Shown in pieces: positions 26,060-35,295 of a stretch of 64,000 nt of DNA. The notes beneath the pieces are model-generated. The model saw nothing but the letters and a program-made list of their open reading frames with translations, was not told where the DNA came from and did no database searches. Numbering within the stretch: the stretch's first letter is position 1; every line of letters begins with the position of its first letter. The position numbers and the translations under genes are program-made. The DNA is from Exiguobacterium acetylicum DSM 20416. Its GTDB lineage: Bacteria > Bacillota > Bacilli > Exiguobacteriales > Exiguobacteriaceae. Location: positions 610,501 through 674,500 of the forward strand of contig NZ_JNIR01000001.1 in the NCBI RefSeq assembly GCF_000702605.1, in the 5' to 3' direction.

Positions 26060-27103
26060 GTGAGTGATCGTAAAGCAGCACTTGAGATGGCGTTACGCCA
26101 GATAGAGAAACAGTTCGGTAAAGGTTCTATCATGAAACTCGGAGAAAATGCGGATCAGAAGGTATCAGTAATCTCTTCTGGATCGATTACATTAGATATT
26201 GCCCTAGGTGCAGGTGGATACCCACGTGGACGGGTCATCGAAGTATACGGACCTGAATCGTCAGGTAAAACGACGGTAGCGCTTCATGCAATCGCAGAAG
26301 TTCAAAAACAAGGTGGACAAGCCGCATTCATCGATGCGGAGCATGCGCTTGATCCAGCATATGCAAATAAACTCGGTGTCAACATCGATGAGCTCCTCTT
26401 GTCACAACCGGACACTGGGGAACAAGCGCTTGAAATCGCGGAAGCACTCGTTCGTTCTGGTGCGGTCGATATTCTTGTCGTCGACTCTGTTGCGGCACTC
26501 GTACCAAAAGCAGAGATCGAAGGCGAGATGGGTGACTCACACGTTGGTCTTCAAGCACGTTTGATGAGCCAAGCGCTTCGTAAATTGTCTGGTGCAACGA
26601 ATAAATCGAAGACGATTGTCATCTTCATCAACCAAATCCGTGAAAAAATCGGTGTCATGTTCGGTAACCCGGAAACAACTCCAGGTGGTCGTGCACTTAA
26701 ATTCTACTCGTCTGTTCGTTTAGAAGTACGTCGTGCGGAAGCGTTGAAAAACGGTACGGACGTCGTCGGTAACAAAACAAAGATTAAGGTCGTCAAAAAC
26801 AAGATTGCACCTCCGTTCAAACAAGCGGAAGTCGACATCATGTATGGTCTCGGAATTTCGAAGGTCGGTGAGTTGATCGATATCGGAACGGATCTTGATA
26901 TCGTTCAAAAGAGTGGTGCATGGTACTCGTACAACTCTGAACGTCTCGGTCAAGGGCGTGAGAACGCGAAACAATATATGGTCGAGCATCCGGAAGTAGC
27001 AGCAGAGGTCGAACGTTTGATTCGTGAACACCACGGTCTCGTCGATCGCGAAGAGCCGGTTGATTTCGAAGCAGAACAACCAGAAGATCTATTTGCTGAA
27101 TAA
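26060..27103 (+). CDS. recA: Recombinase RecA
   Basis: RecA (347 residues) forms the ATP-dependent strand-exchange filament and activates LexA cleavage. Walker A is GPESSGKTT at residues 64-72, Walker B is [14 protein letters not shown], and loop L2 is [17 protein letters not shown]. The C-terminal tail is acidic ([14 protein letters not shown]). It starts at GTG 26060 after AAAAGGAGG. It has its own promoter and SOS box and ends at a strong terminator. Confidence 0.97.
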   Translation: MSDRKAALEMALRQIEKQFGKGSIMKLGENADQKVSVISSGSITLDIALGAGGYPRGRVIEVYGPESSGKTTVALHAIAEVQKQGGQAAFIDAEHALDPAYANKLGVNIDELLLSQPDTGEQALEIAEALVRSGAVDILVVDSVAALVPKAEIEGEMGDSHVGLQARLMSQALRKLSGATNKSKTIVIFINQIREKIGVMFGNPETTPGGRALKFYSSVRLEVRRAEALKNGTDVVGNKTKIKVVKNKIAPPFKQAEVDIMYGLGISKVGELIDIGTDLDIVQKSGAWYSYNSERLGQGRENAKQYMVEHPEVAAEVERLIREHHGLVDREEPVDFEAEQPEDLFAE

Positions 27104-27111
27104 ACCGTTTC

Positions 27112-27145
27112 AGAGAGGATTCGCATGCGAATCCTCTCTTTTTTA
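27112..27145 (+). terminator. Terminator after recA
   Basis: AGAGAGGATTCGCA and TGCGAATCCTCTCT form a long perfect palindrome followed by TTTTTT. Confidence 0.93.
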
Positions 27146-27187
27146 GTGTAAAAGAGGAAAACAGTGGAATTCTTTCCCGTCCGTTCG

Positions 27188-27217
27188 TTGACAATGAACG
27201 AGTGCTATCCTTACAAT
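27188..27217 (+). promoter_or_regulatory. SigA-type promoter of rny
   Basis: TTGACA (27188-27193, consensus) and TACAAT (27212-27217) are separated by 18 bases, about 80 bases before the rny start. Confidence 0.8.
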
Positions 27218-27296
27218 ATAGATGTACGTTTTTTAGGCAGCTTCGATGAAATACCGAAATGAACTAAGAAACACCTTGCAAAGGGGAGGTGAACCC

Positions 27297-28859
27297 ATGA
27301 GTACACTGACTTGGATTGTCATACTTCTCCTCACTTTGCTGATCGCATTCATCGTAGGCTACTTCTTGCGGAAATCGATTGCAGAAGCGAAGATTCAAGG
27401 CGCAGAAACGGAAGCGAATAAAATCGTCGAACGTGCGCGCGAATCGGCTGAGGCAACGAAAAAAGAAGCAGTACTCGAAGCGAAAGATGAAGCATTCAAA
27501 CTTCGTAACGAAGTGGAAAAAGAATTGCGTGAACGTCGCCAAGAGCTAGCGAAACAAGAAGCCCGGTTGCTCCAGAAAGAAGAGACACTCGATCGCCGTG
27601 TTGATGCCATCGACCGTAAGGAAGATCAAATCAATACACGTGATGCAGAGATCGCGAAACGGAAGCATCAAGCTGAAGAACTAGAGCGCAAAGTAGAGGA
27701 CCTGTATGAACAGGGACGTCAAGAGCTTGTCCGCGTCGCGAATTTATCGCAAGACGAGGCAAGAACGATCATCATGGATGAGACGAAACAGGCTGCTTTA
27801 CATGACGCAGCCATTCTTCAAAAAGAAATCGAACAAAAAGCAAAAGAAGAAGCCGACAAGAAAGCACGTAACATCTTGTCACTTGCGATTCAACGGTTCG
27901 CCGCTGAACATATCGCAGAGACGACTGTATCGGTCGTCAACTTGCCGAACGATGAGATGAAAGGTCGGATCATCGGACGGGAAGGCCGCAACATCCGTAC
28001 GCTCGAGACCTTGACTGGAATCGACTTGATCATCGATGATACGCCGGAAGCCGTCATTTTGTCTGGTTTTGACCCAATTCGTCGCGAAGTCGCTAAAATG
28101 GCGCTCGAGAAATTGGTTCAGGATGGTCGTGTTCACCCGGCCCGTATTGAAGAGATGGTCGACAAATCCCGTCGTGAAGTCGACGAGCGAATTCGAGAAA
28201 TCGGGGAAGAAGCGACGTATGATGTCGGAATCCACGGCATTCATCCGGACCTTGTCAAAATTCTCGGTCGCTTGAAGTACCGTACGAGTTACGGACAAAA
28301 CGTCCTGTATCACTCGCTTGAGGTTGCCCATCTTGCAGGTATGATGGCAGCTGAACTTGGGGAAGATGTCACGCTTGCGAAGCGTGCGGGTCTTCTGCAT
28401 GATATCGGGAAAGCGATCGACCACGAAGTCGAAGGCAGTCACGTTGAGATCGGTGTCGAGCTCGGTACGAAGTACAAAGAGCATCCAACCGTCATCAACG
28501 CGATCGCATCCCACCACGGGGATACGGAAGCGACATCTGTCATTTCCGTCTTGGTCGCAGCCGCAGATGCATTATCTGCTGCTCGTCCGGGTGCACGTCA
28601 AGAGACACTCGAAAGTTATATTCGCCGTCTCGAACGCCTCGAGGAAATCTCGGAATCGTTCGACGGTGTCGAAAAATCATTTGCGATCCAAGCGGGTCGT
28701 GAAGTTCGTATCATCGTTCGACCTGACGTCGTCGATGATGTACTGGCTCACAAGATGGCGAGTGACATCCGGAAAAAAATCGAAGAAGAACTCGATTATC
28801 CGGGACACATCAAAGTCACGGTCATTCGGGAAACACGAGCAGTCGAATACGCGAAATAA
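27297..28859 (+). CDS. rny: Ribonuclease Y
   Basis: This 520-residue membrane-anchored endoribonuclease initiates mRNA decay. It has an N-terminal membrane helix (about 5-25), a long charged coiled coil (about 28-200), a KH domain ([17 protein letters not shown]) and an HD domain ([13 protein letters not shown], catalytic His-Asp). The length equals that of B. subtilis RNase Y. The frame is open from 27246, but AAAGGGGAGGTG fixes the ATG at 27297. Confidence 0.96.
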   Translation: MSTLTWIVILLLTLLIAFIVGYFLRKSIAEAKIQGAETEANKIVERARESAEATKKEAVLEAKDEAFKLRNEVEKELRERRQELAKQEARLLQKEETLDRRVDAIDRKEDQINTRDAEIAKRKHQAEELERKVEDLYEQGRQELVRVANLSQDEARTIIMDETKQAALHDAAILQKEIEQKAKEEADKKARNILSLAIQRFAAEHIAETTVSVVNLPNDEMKGRIIGREGRNIRTLETLTGIDLIIDDTPEAVILSGFDPIRREVAKMALEKLVQDGRVHPARIEEMVDKSRREVDERIREIGEEATYDVGIHGIHPDLVKILGRLKYRTSYGQNVLYHSLEVAHLAGMMAAELGEDVTLAKRAGLLHDIGKAIDHEVEGSHVEIGVELGTKYKEHPTVINAIASHHGDTEATSVISVLVAAADALSAARPGARQETLESYIRRLERLEEISESFDGVEKSFAIQAGREVRIIVRPDVVDDVLAHKMASDIRKKIEEELDYPGHIKVTVIRETRAVEYAK

Positions 28860-28863
28860 GTGG

Positions 28864-28889
28864 AGTGGCGGGCGACCGCCACTTTTTTT
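28864..28889 (+). terminator. Terminator after rny
   Basis: GTGGCGG-GCGA-CCGCCAC is followed by TTTTTTT. As ymdB starts soon after without a clear promoter, it may be a partial attenuator between rny and ymdB. Confidence 0.85.
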
Positions 28890-28908
28890 AATGAACGGAG
28901 GAACAGCA

Positions 28909-29703
28909 ATGAAGATTTTATTCATCGGAGATGTCGTCGGTGCACCTGGTCGACATATCCTACAACAATTCACAGCACGCTTGAAAGCGAAGTACAACCC
29001 GAACGTCATGCTCGTCAACGGCGAAAACGCAGCACACGGACGCGGTATCACGAAGTCAATCTATCATCAATTCCTAGAACTCGGATTCCACGGAATCACG
29101 ATGGGGAATCACACGTTTGATAACCGCGACATCTTTGACTGGATCGACGACGCGGATCGAATCGTCCGTCCGGCGAACTATCCGGAAGGCACACCAGGTC
29201 GTGGAATGATGATCGTCAAGGCAGGTAATAAAAAGATTGCCGTCATCAACGTCCAAGGAACGGTCTTCTTACCACCACTCGGTGACCCGTTCCGTACCGT
29301 CGATGCACTGCTTGCGGAAGTCGAAGGAAAAGTCGATGCCATCTTCGTTGATGTCCACGCGGAAGCAACAAGTGAGAAAATCGCGATGGGCTATCACCTC
29401 GACGGTCGAGTTCAAGCTGTCGTCGGCACACATACGCACGTCCAGACAGCAGATGAGCGTGTCCTTGACGGAGGAACGGCTTACATCACGGATGTCGGGA
29501 TGACAGGTCCACTAAACGGTGTGCTTGGGATGCGTCAGGAAGATGTCCTACGAAAATTCAAGACACAGCTCCCAACACGGTTTGAAGTTGCCGAAGGACG
29601 GGAACAACTTAATGGAGTCTTGATTCATATCGATGACACAACAAAAAAAGCAACGAAGATTGAACGGATTCATCTGACGGATCAGTCAGTATTCTTCGAC
29701 TGA
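28909..29703 (+). CDS. ymdB: YmdB-family metallophosphoesterase
   Basis: The 264-residue calcineurin-like phosphoesterase has metal ligands in FIGDVVGAPGR, NGENAAHG, MGNHTFDN and VGTHTHVQTAD. The B. subtilis homologue hydrolyses 2',3'-cyclic nucleotides and cAMP and influences biofilm decisions. The same frame is open far into rny, but GGAGGAACAGCA and similarity fix the ATG at 28909. Confidence 0.93.
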   Translation: MKILFIGDVVGAPGRHILQQFTARLKAKYNPNVMLVNGENAAHGRGITKSIYHQFLELGFHGITMGNHTFDNRDIFDWIDDADRIVRPANYPEGTPGRGMMIVKAGNKKIAVINVQGTVFLPPLGDPFRTVDALLAEVEGKVDAIFVDVHAEATSEKIAMGYHLDGRVQAVVGTHTHVQTADERVLDGGTAYITDVGMTGPLNGVLGMRQEDVLRKFKTQLPTRFEVAEGREQLNGVLIHIDDTTKKATKIERIHLTDQSVFFD

Positions 29704-29732
29704 TTGCCATTTCTGGATGGGGAGGTACACGC

Positions 29733-29993
29733 ATGGACGTCCTGAAAGTATCAGCTAAGTCGAATCCAAACGCGGTAGCAGGTGCACTCGCGGGTGTCAT
29801 TCGAGAGAGAGGTTCCGTCGAGATTCAGGCCATTGGTGCGGGAGCGCTCAATCAGTCTGTCAAAGCCGTCGCCATCGCACGTGGATTCGTGGCTCCTTCT
29901 GGCATCGACTTGATTTGTATCCCAGCCTTCACAGACATTTTGATTGATGGAGAAGAGAGAACCGCCATCAAACTCATCGTTGAACCACGATGA
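29733..29993 (+). CDS. spoVS: SpoVS family protein
   Basis: The 86-residue Alba-like protein is almost collinear with B. subtilis SpoVS (start MDVLKVSAKSNPNAVAGALA, and GAGALNQSVKAVAIARG). In spore formers it is needed at stage V. Here no other sporulation gene is present in the window and the neighbouring spo loci have been lost, so it must have another, probably nucleic-acid-related, role. Confidence 0.95.
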   Translation: MDVLKVSAKSNPNAVAGALAGVIRERGSVEIQAIGAGALNQSVKAVAIARGFVAPSGIDLICIPAFTDILIDGEERTAIKLIVEPR

Positions 29994-30022
29994 CGAATTG
30001 GACATAGGTCCTATTTGCAAGT

Positions 30023-30057
30023 AGACCATTTACTCGACTGGAGTAGATGGTCTTTTT
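30023..30057 (+). terminator. Terminator after spoVS
   Basis: AGACCATTTACTC and GGAGTAGATGGTCT pair around GACT with one wobble, followed by TTTTT. Confidence 0.88.
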
Positions 30058-30099
30058 GCTGCGCCTGCGAAATTTTCTCACCTTTCCACCGAGGGAGCA

Positions 30100-30128
30100 T
30101 TGTACTACTTCCGGTAAATCGGTATCAT
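30100..30128 (+). promoter_or_regulatory. Possible promoter of korAB
   Basis: TTGTAC (30100-30105) and TATCAT (30123-30128) are separated by 17 bases; the -10 is good, the -35 matches only its first three positions. It lies 55 bases before korA. Confidence 0.45.
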
Positions 30129-30182
30129 GAGGGAGGATAGAGAGAACTATCATTTCAGGGGACAGAGAAGGAGCGAACGTCG

Positions 30183-31931
30183 ATGTATAATCAGTTATCA
30201 TGGAAAGTTGGCGGTCAGCAGGGAGAAGGGATCGAATCAACAGGCGAAATCTTTGCAATTGCCTTGAATCGACTCGGCTATTACCTGTACGGCTACCGTC
30301 ACTTTTCGTCACGTATCAAGGGAGGGCACACGAACAATAAGATTCGTGTCGCGACACAGGAAGTCCGGACGATTTCCGATGATCTCGATATTTTGGTCGC
30401 GTTCGATCAAGAGACGATCGATGTTAACTTCCATGAATTGCGTCAAGGTGCCATCATCATCGCGGATGCGAAATTCAATCCGACGAATCCAGACGAAGCA
30501 CGCGCTTCCTTGTATGCGATTCCATTTACGGAGATTGCAGCAGATCTCGGTACGGCCTTGATGAAGAACATGGTCGCGATCGGTGCATCGAGTGCGATTC
30601 TCGGGATTGCACCGGAGCGTTTCCAAGCCGTCGTCGAGCAGATCTTCGGACGAAAAGGACCAGACATGGTCGAGAAAAACTTAGCAGCGATCCGTGAAGG
30701 TGCAGCAGCATTTGAAGCACTCGCAGGAGATGGTGAGCGATTCGTCTTAGATCCAGCAGACGGAAAACAACGGATGTTCATGATCGGAAACGATGCGATC
30801 GCCCTTGGTGCGATTGCTGGTGGAGCACGCCTGATGGCGGCTTACCCGATCACACCATCATCTGAAATCATGGAATACTTAATCAAGAAATTACCGCAGT
30901 TCGGCGGAACGGTCGTCCAGACGGAAGACGAGCTGGCAGCAGTCACGATGGCGATCGGGGCGAACTACGCAGGTGTCCGTGCTTTGACGGCGTCAGCTGG
31001 TCCAGGATTGTCATTAATGGCGGAAGCGATCGGTTTATCCGGGATGACGGAAACACCGCTCGTGATCGTCGATACACAACGGGGTGGTCCGTCAACAGGT
31101 CTACCGACGAAACAGGAACAGTCGGACTTGATGGCGATGATCTACAGCACGCATGGTGAGATTCCAAAGGTCGTTTTGGCACCGTCAACGGTTGAGGAAG
31201 CGTTCTACGATGCAGCAGAGGCATTCAATATTGCAGAGGAGTATCAGTGTCCGGTCATTCTATTGACGGATTTGATGCTGTCGCTCGGAAAACAATCGGT
31301 CGAGCCACCAGATATGTCACGCGTTGAGATCCGTCGCGGAAAGTTGATTCAAGAAGATTTACCAGAACTTGAAGGAAAAGCGTACTTCAAACGCTACGAA
31401 GTGACGGAAGATGGGATCAGCCCACGCGTCATTCCAGGCGTCAAGCACGGGATTCATCACGTAACGGGTGTTGAGCACAATGAGGAAGGGCGTCCGTCGG
31501 AAGCGACGAAGAACCGGGTCGATCAGATGACGAAGCGACTCCGTAAGCTGAACACGTTCCGCTTACAGGATGCCGTTCTCGTAACAGAGCATCATGCAGA
31601 ACCGGATATCTTATTCGTCGGTTTCAACTCGACGCGTGGAACGATCGAAGAAATCATGCCACGACTCGAAGCACAAGGATTAAAAGTCGATCACTTGCAT
31701 ATCCGTCAAGTCCATCCGTTCCCAAGTGAACTCGTCACGCCGCACTTAGAGCGGGCAAAAAGAGTCATCGTCGTCGAGTACAACGCAACGGGACAACTGG
31801 CGAAACTGATCCAGATGAACTGTGGACATGCATCGAAGATCGAGCATATCCTGAAATTCAATGGCGATCCGTTCTACCCGGCAGAGGTCGTCGAGCAGGT
31901 CGTAGGAGGGGTATATCATGGCAACCTTTAA
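30183..31931 (+). CDS. korA: 2-oxoacid:ferredoxin oxidoreductase, alpha subunit (gamma-alpha fusion)
   Basis: The 582-residue protein has an N-terminal gamma-type domain (about 1-185; WKVGGQQGEGIESTGEIFA) fused to an alpha-type pyrimidine-binding domain (from about 200; AYPITPSSEIMEYL and the GPGLSLMAEAIGLSGMTETP region). With KorB it oxidatively decarboxylates a 2-oxoacid, probably 2-oxoglutarate, to the acyl-CoA, passing electrons to ferredoxin. It overlaps korB by 14 bases. The insertion of korAB between spoVS and tdh differs from B. subtilis. Confidence 0.92.
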   Translation: MYNQLSWKVGGQQGEGIESTGEIFAIALNRLGYYLYGYRHFSSRIKGGHTNNKIRVATQEVRTISDDLDILVAFDQETIDVNFHELRQGAIIIADAKFNPTNPDEARASLYAIPFTEIAADLGTALMKNMVAIGASSAILGIAPERFQAVVEQIFGRKGPDMVEKNLAAIREGAAAFEALAGDGERFVLDPADGKQRMFMIGNDAIALGAIAGGARLMAAYPITPSSEIMEYLIKKLPQFGGTVVQTEDELAAVTMAIGANYAGVRALTASAGPGLSLMAEAIGLSGMTETPLVIVDTQRGGPSTGLPTKQEQSDLMAMIYSTHGEIPKVVLAPSTVEEAFYDAAEAFNIAEEYQCPVILLTDLMLSLGKQSVEPPDMSRVEIRRGKLIQEDLPELEGKAYFKRYEVTEDGISPRVIPGVKHGIHHVTGVEHNEEGRPSEATKNRVDQMTKRLRKLNTFRLQDAVLVTEHHAEPDILFVGFNSTRGTIEEIMPRLEAQGLKVDHLHIRQVHPFPSELVTPHLERAKRVIVVEYNATGQLAKLIQMNCGHASKIEHILKFNGDPFYPAEVVEQVVGGVYHGNL

Positions 31932-32784
31932 AGATTTTAGAAATGATGTCAAACCAAACTGGTGTCCAGGGTGCGGAGACTTCTCGATTCAAGCAGCGAT
32001 TCAGCGTGCTGTCGCAAACGTCGGGCTCGAACCAGAAGAGTTGGCATTGATTTCCGGGATTGGCTGTTCTGGTCGAATTTCCGGTTATATCAATACGTAT
32101 GGCTTCCACGGTGTTCATGGACGGTCCTTGCCGATCGCTCAAGGTGTGAAGATGGCGAACCGCGAATTGACGGTCATCGCATCTGGTGGCGACGGTGATG
32201 GATTTGCAATCGGCATGGGACATACGATTCATGCGTTCAAGCGAAATGTCGACATGACGTATATCGTCATGGACAATCAGATTTACGGCTTGACGAAAGG
32301 GCAGACGTCACCTACTTCTGCACCTGGATTCAAGACGAAATCGACTCCAAAAGGGTCGATCGAAAAGAGTGTTTCACCCGTTGAACTCGCCTTGACGGCT
32401 GGCGCGACGTTTGTTGCCCAAAGCTTCTCGAATGATTTGAAGGGCTTGACGCAATTGATTGAACAGGCGACGGCACATAAAGGGTTTGCCTTCATCAATG
32501 TCTTCAGTCCATGTGTCACGTTCAACAAGGTCAATACGTACGATTGGTTCAAACAGAACTTGACGAAGTTGTCTGATATCGAAGGATATGATCCATCAAA
32601 CTTAGATCTTGCAAAACAAACGGTTCATGCACATGACGGACTCGTCATGGGACTGATCTATCAGGATGAGACACGTCCTGATTACCAGTCACAAATCGAT
32701 GGGTATCAAGAGTCGGGTCTTGCGTATGCGGATCTTGAGCTGAACGAAGAAACATTCGGTAAACTAGCGGCAGAATTCATGTAA
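31918..32784 (+). CDS. korB: 2-oxoacid:ferredoxin oxidoreductase, beta subunit
   Basis: This 288-residue thiamine-diphosphate-binding subunit has the N-terminal CPGCGDF (C16/C19), the ThDP/Mg motif GGDGDGFAIGMGH followed by DNQIYGLTKGQTSPTS, typical of KorB/PorB. There is no separate ferredoxin domain, so an external ferredoxin is required. It is coupled to korA; no clear terminator separates it from tdh 99 bases further on. Confidence 0.93.
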   Translation: MATFKDFRNDVKPNWCPGCGDFSIQAAIQRAVANVGLEPEELALISGIGCSGRISGYINTYGFHGVHGRSLPIAQGVKMANRELTVIASGGDGDGFAIGMGHTIHAFKRNVDMTYIVMDNQIYGLTKGQTSPTSAPGFKTKSTPKGSIEKSVSPVELALTAGATFVAQSFSNDLKGLTQLIEQATAHKGFAFINVFSPCVTFNKVNTYDWFKQNLTKLSDIEGYDPSNLDLAKQTVHAHDGLVMGLIYQDETRPDYQSQIDGYQESGLAYADLELNEETFGKLAAEFM

Positions 32785-32883
32785 GATAGAGGAAAGATGT
32801 GTTTGGTTTTTTGGGGATGCTAAACATTTGGGAGCTCGCAACATATAAATAAACGCGAACTTCCGCGAAGGAGTCGGGGAAAG

Positions 32884-33972
32884 ATGACGAAATTAGTAAC
32901 GACGGTAGAAGAGACGACAACGACGAAAACGATGCGTGCGCTTGTCAAAGAAGAGCGCGGGTTCGGTGCGGCACTCAAAGAAGTACCGGTACCCGTACCG
33001 AGTCGTGGAGAAGTCTTGATTCGAGTCGAGGCAACATCGATCTGTGGGACGGATGTGCATATCTATGAGTGGGACGCGTGGGCAGCTTCACGTGTCAATC
33101 CACCGTATGTCTTCGGTCATGAGTTCTCAGGCGAAGTCGTTGAGCTCGGAGAAGGCACGAAACGCTTGAAACTCGGTGACCGTGTCTCGGCTGAGACGCA
33201 TATCGTCTGTCATCAATGTAAACAATGTCTACGTGGGCAATACCATATCTGTAAGAACACGAAGATCATCGGTGTCGATACACAAGGTTGTTTTGCGGAA
33301 TACGTCGTCATGCCGGAAGAAAACCTCTGGGTCAACCCGGAAGACATGCCAGCAGGGATCGCCTCGATCCAAGAGCCGATGGGTAATGCCGTCCATACCG
33401 TTCTTGCGAGTGATGTCAGTGCCAAAACGGTCGCAATCGTCGGTTGTGGTCCGATTGGTCTGATGGCGGTCTCGGTCGCTAAAGCAGCTGGTGCGGCGGA
33501 AGTCGTTGCGATCGACGTCAATCCGTATCGTCTCGAGCTCGCGCGGACGATGGGGGCGGATGTCGTCATCGATTCACGTCATGACGATGTCTTAGAGCGA
33601 ATTGAACGTATGACGGACGGCGACGGGATTGATGTCGTCTGTGAGATGAGTGGTCATCCTGTTGCGATTCGTCAAGCGTTCGAGATGGTGACAGCAGGTG
33701 GAGACGTCAATATCCTTAGTCTGCCGGTCAAACCGGTCGAAATCGATTTGACGAACCACGTCGTCTTCAAAGGCGTCCGGGTTCAAGGCATCACCGGTCG
33801 GAAGATGTATGAGACATGGAGTCAAGTTTCTGCTTTCTTGTCGAGCGGAAAAGTTGATGTCCGCCCGTTGATCACACACACATTGCCGCTTGAGCGGTTC
33901 GAAGAAGGATTTGAATTGATGCGTCAAGGGAAATGCGGAAAAGTCGTATTACAACCAAGGGGGACGAATTAA
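32884..33972 (+). CDS. tdh: L-threonine 3-dehydrogenase
   Basis: The 362-residue zinc alcohol dehydrogenase family enzyme oxidises threonine to 2-amino-3-oxobutyrate. Catalytic zinc ligands lie in SICGTDVHIYEWD (C54) and GHEFSG (H79/E80), structural zinc Cys in CHQCKQCLRGQYHIC, and the NAD loop in VAIVGCGPIGLMAVS. The N-terminus is about 15 residues longer than in B. subtilis (a Thr-rich TTTTKT stretch), so a start near 32932 is possible. It overlaps kbl by one base. Confidence 0.94.
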   Translation: MTKLVTTVEETTTTKTMRALVKEERGFGAALKEVPVPVPSRGEVLIRVEATSICGTDVHIYEWDAWAASRVNPPYVFGHEFSGEVVELGEGTKRLKLGDRVSAETHIVCHQCKQCLRGQYHICKNTKIIGVDTQGCFAEYVVMPEENLWVNPEDMPAGIASIQEPMGNAVHTVLASDVSAKTVAIVGCGPIGLMAVSVAKAAGAAEVVAIDVNPYRLELARTMGADVVIDSRHDDVLERIERMTDGDGIDVVCEMSGHPVAIRQAFEMVTAGGDVNILSLPVKPVEIDLTNHVVFKGVRVQGITGRKMYETWSQVSAFLSSGKVDVRPLITHTLPLERFEEGFELMRQGKCGKVVLQPRGTN

Positions 33973-35147
33973 TGGGATTTGAACACTTACGGACAGAACT
34001 AGAAGAGATGAAACAGGCGGGCACGTTCCGCAACCTCGTAGCACTCGAAAGCGCACAACATAACCGCGTGACGATCGACGGTAAGGAATTGATTCAACTG
34101 TCGTCGAACAACTACCTCGGACTCGCGGCGCATCCACGTCTCGCTGAACAAGCAGCGGAAGCAGCGCGCACGTTCGGTGCCGGAACGGGATCAGTTCGGA
34201 CGATTGCTGGAACACTCGAGATGCACCAAGCATTCGAACGAGAACTCGCGACATTCAAGCATACGGAAGCGGCACTCGTCTTCCAGTCTGGATTCGCCAC
34301 GAATCTTGGTGTCTTATCGGCACTGCTCGGTCCGGAAGACGTCGTCATCTCGGATGAGTTGAACCACGCTTCGATCATCGATGGAATTCGTCTGACGAAA
34401 GCGAAACGCCGGATCTATAAACACGTCGACTTGGCGGATCTTGAGGCGGCATTACAAGAAACACAAGACGCGCGGACACGCCTTATCGTCACGGACGGTG
34501 TCTTCTCGATGGACGGAAACATCGCGCCACTCCCTGAGATCGTTGAATTAGCAGAACGCTATGACGCACTCGTCATGGTCGATGATGCCCATGCATCAGG
34601 TGTGCTTGGGAAAGCGGGACGCGGTACAGTCAATCACTTCGGTCTTGACGGACGTGTTGCTCTGCAAGTCGGTACACTCTCAAAAGCCATCGGCGTCCTT
34701 GGCGGATACGTCGCATGTGAACAGCACGTCAAAGATTACCTGATTCATAAAGGACGTCCGTTCTTGTTCTCGACATCACATCCACCAGCAGTCGTCGAAG
34801 CGAACCGGGAAGCGCTCCGCGTCATGGAAGAAGAAACGCAACTCTTTGATCGTCTGTGGGAAAACACGGAATTCTTTAAACAAGGACTCCGTGATCTCGG
34901 ATTTGACATCGGCACGTCGACGACGCCAATCACACCGGTCATCGTCGGGGATGAAGCACGTTGCCACGAGTTGTCGGACCGCTTACGTCAAGAAGGTGTC
35001 TTTGCTCAAGGCATCGCCTTCCCGACGGTTGCAAAAGGAAAAGCACGTGTCCGGACGATCGTGACGGCTGAACATACACGCGAAGACTTGACGACGGCGC
35101 TTGCAGCTTTCGAAAAAGTCGGTCGTGAATTAAACTTGATCGGTTGA
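33972..35147 (+). CDS. kbl: Glycine C-acetyltransferase (2-amino-3-ketobutyrate CoA ligase)
   Basis: This 391-residue PLP enzyme of the alpha-oxoamine synthase family cleaves 2-amino-3-oxobutyrate with CoA to glycine and acetyl-CoA, the step after Tdh. Visible features are SSNNYLGLAAHPRL, DDAHASGVLG and the Schiff-base Lys238 in GTLSKAIGVLGG. The ATG at 33972 overlaps the tdh stop (TAATG) and follows AAGGGGGACG. In B. subtilis miaB and ricA come next; here an accessory block intervenes. Confidence 0.95.
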   Translation: MGFEHLRTELEEMKQAGTFRNLVALESAQHNRVTIDGKELIQLSSNNYLGLAAHPRLAEQAAEAARTFGAGTGSVRTIAGTLEMHQAFERELATFKHTEAALVFQSGFATNLGVLSALLGPEDVVISDELNHASIIDGIRLTKAKRRIYKHVDLADLEAALQETQDARTRLIVTDGVFSMDGNIAPLPEIVELAERYDALVMVDDAHASGVLGKAGRGTVNHFGLDGRVALQVGTLSKAIGVLGGYVACEQHVKDYLIHKGRPFLFSTSHPPAVVEANREALRVMEEETQLFDRLWENTEFFKQGLRDLGFDIGTSTTPITPVIVGDEARCHELSDRLRQEGVFAQGIAFPTVAKGKARVRTIVTAEHTREDLTTALAAFEKVGRELNLIG

Positions 35148-35179
35148 TATCGATCACGGACGAACCAGGTCCGCATACT

Positions 35180-35212
35180 TTCAGGCAGTGGGTCGATGAC
35201 CCACTGCCTGAA
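35180..35212. repeat. Perfect 15-bp-arm palindrome after kbl
   Basis: TTCAGGCAGTGGGTC-GAT-GACCCACTGCCTGAA forms a very stable hairpin 33 bases after the kbl stop. No T-run follows on either strand, so it is not a classical intrinsic terminator; it could protect the tdh-kbl mRNA 3' end. Confidence 0.7.
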
Positions 35213-35295
35213 GTGCGTCATGACGAAAGAATCAAAGTCGACCGTTTTTACTTTTGCGAGATAGGGAATAACAGATGAGGAAAGGATGTGACCTG

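Noticed and set aside
27181-27202. Second SOS-like box near the rny promoter (CGTTC...GAACG)
   Set aside because: The arms have the opposite orientation to the LexA consensus (CGAAC...GTTCG) and a different spacing; it is probably a chance dyad over the -35.
27879-28517. Antisense open frame of 212 codons opposite rny
   Set aside because: It is the complement of a conserved coding region with no start signals; the long antisense frame reflects codon bias.
28357-28908. Long open frame in front of ymdB overlapping the 3' half of rny
   Set aside because: It is the ymdB frame extended upstream on top of the RNase Y HD domain; the composition is Ser/Arg-rich shadow sequence and the real ymdB start at 28909 has a good ribosome binding site.
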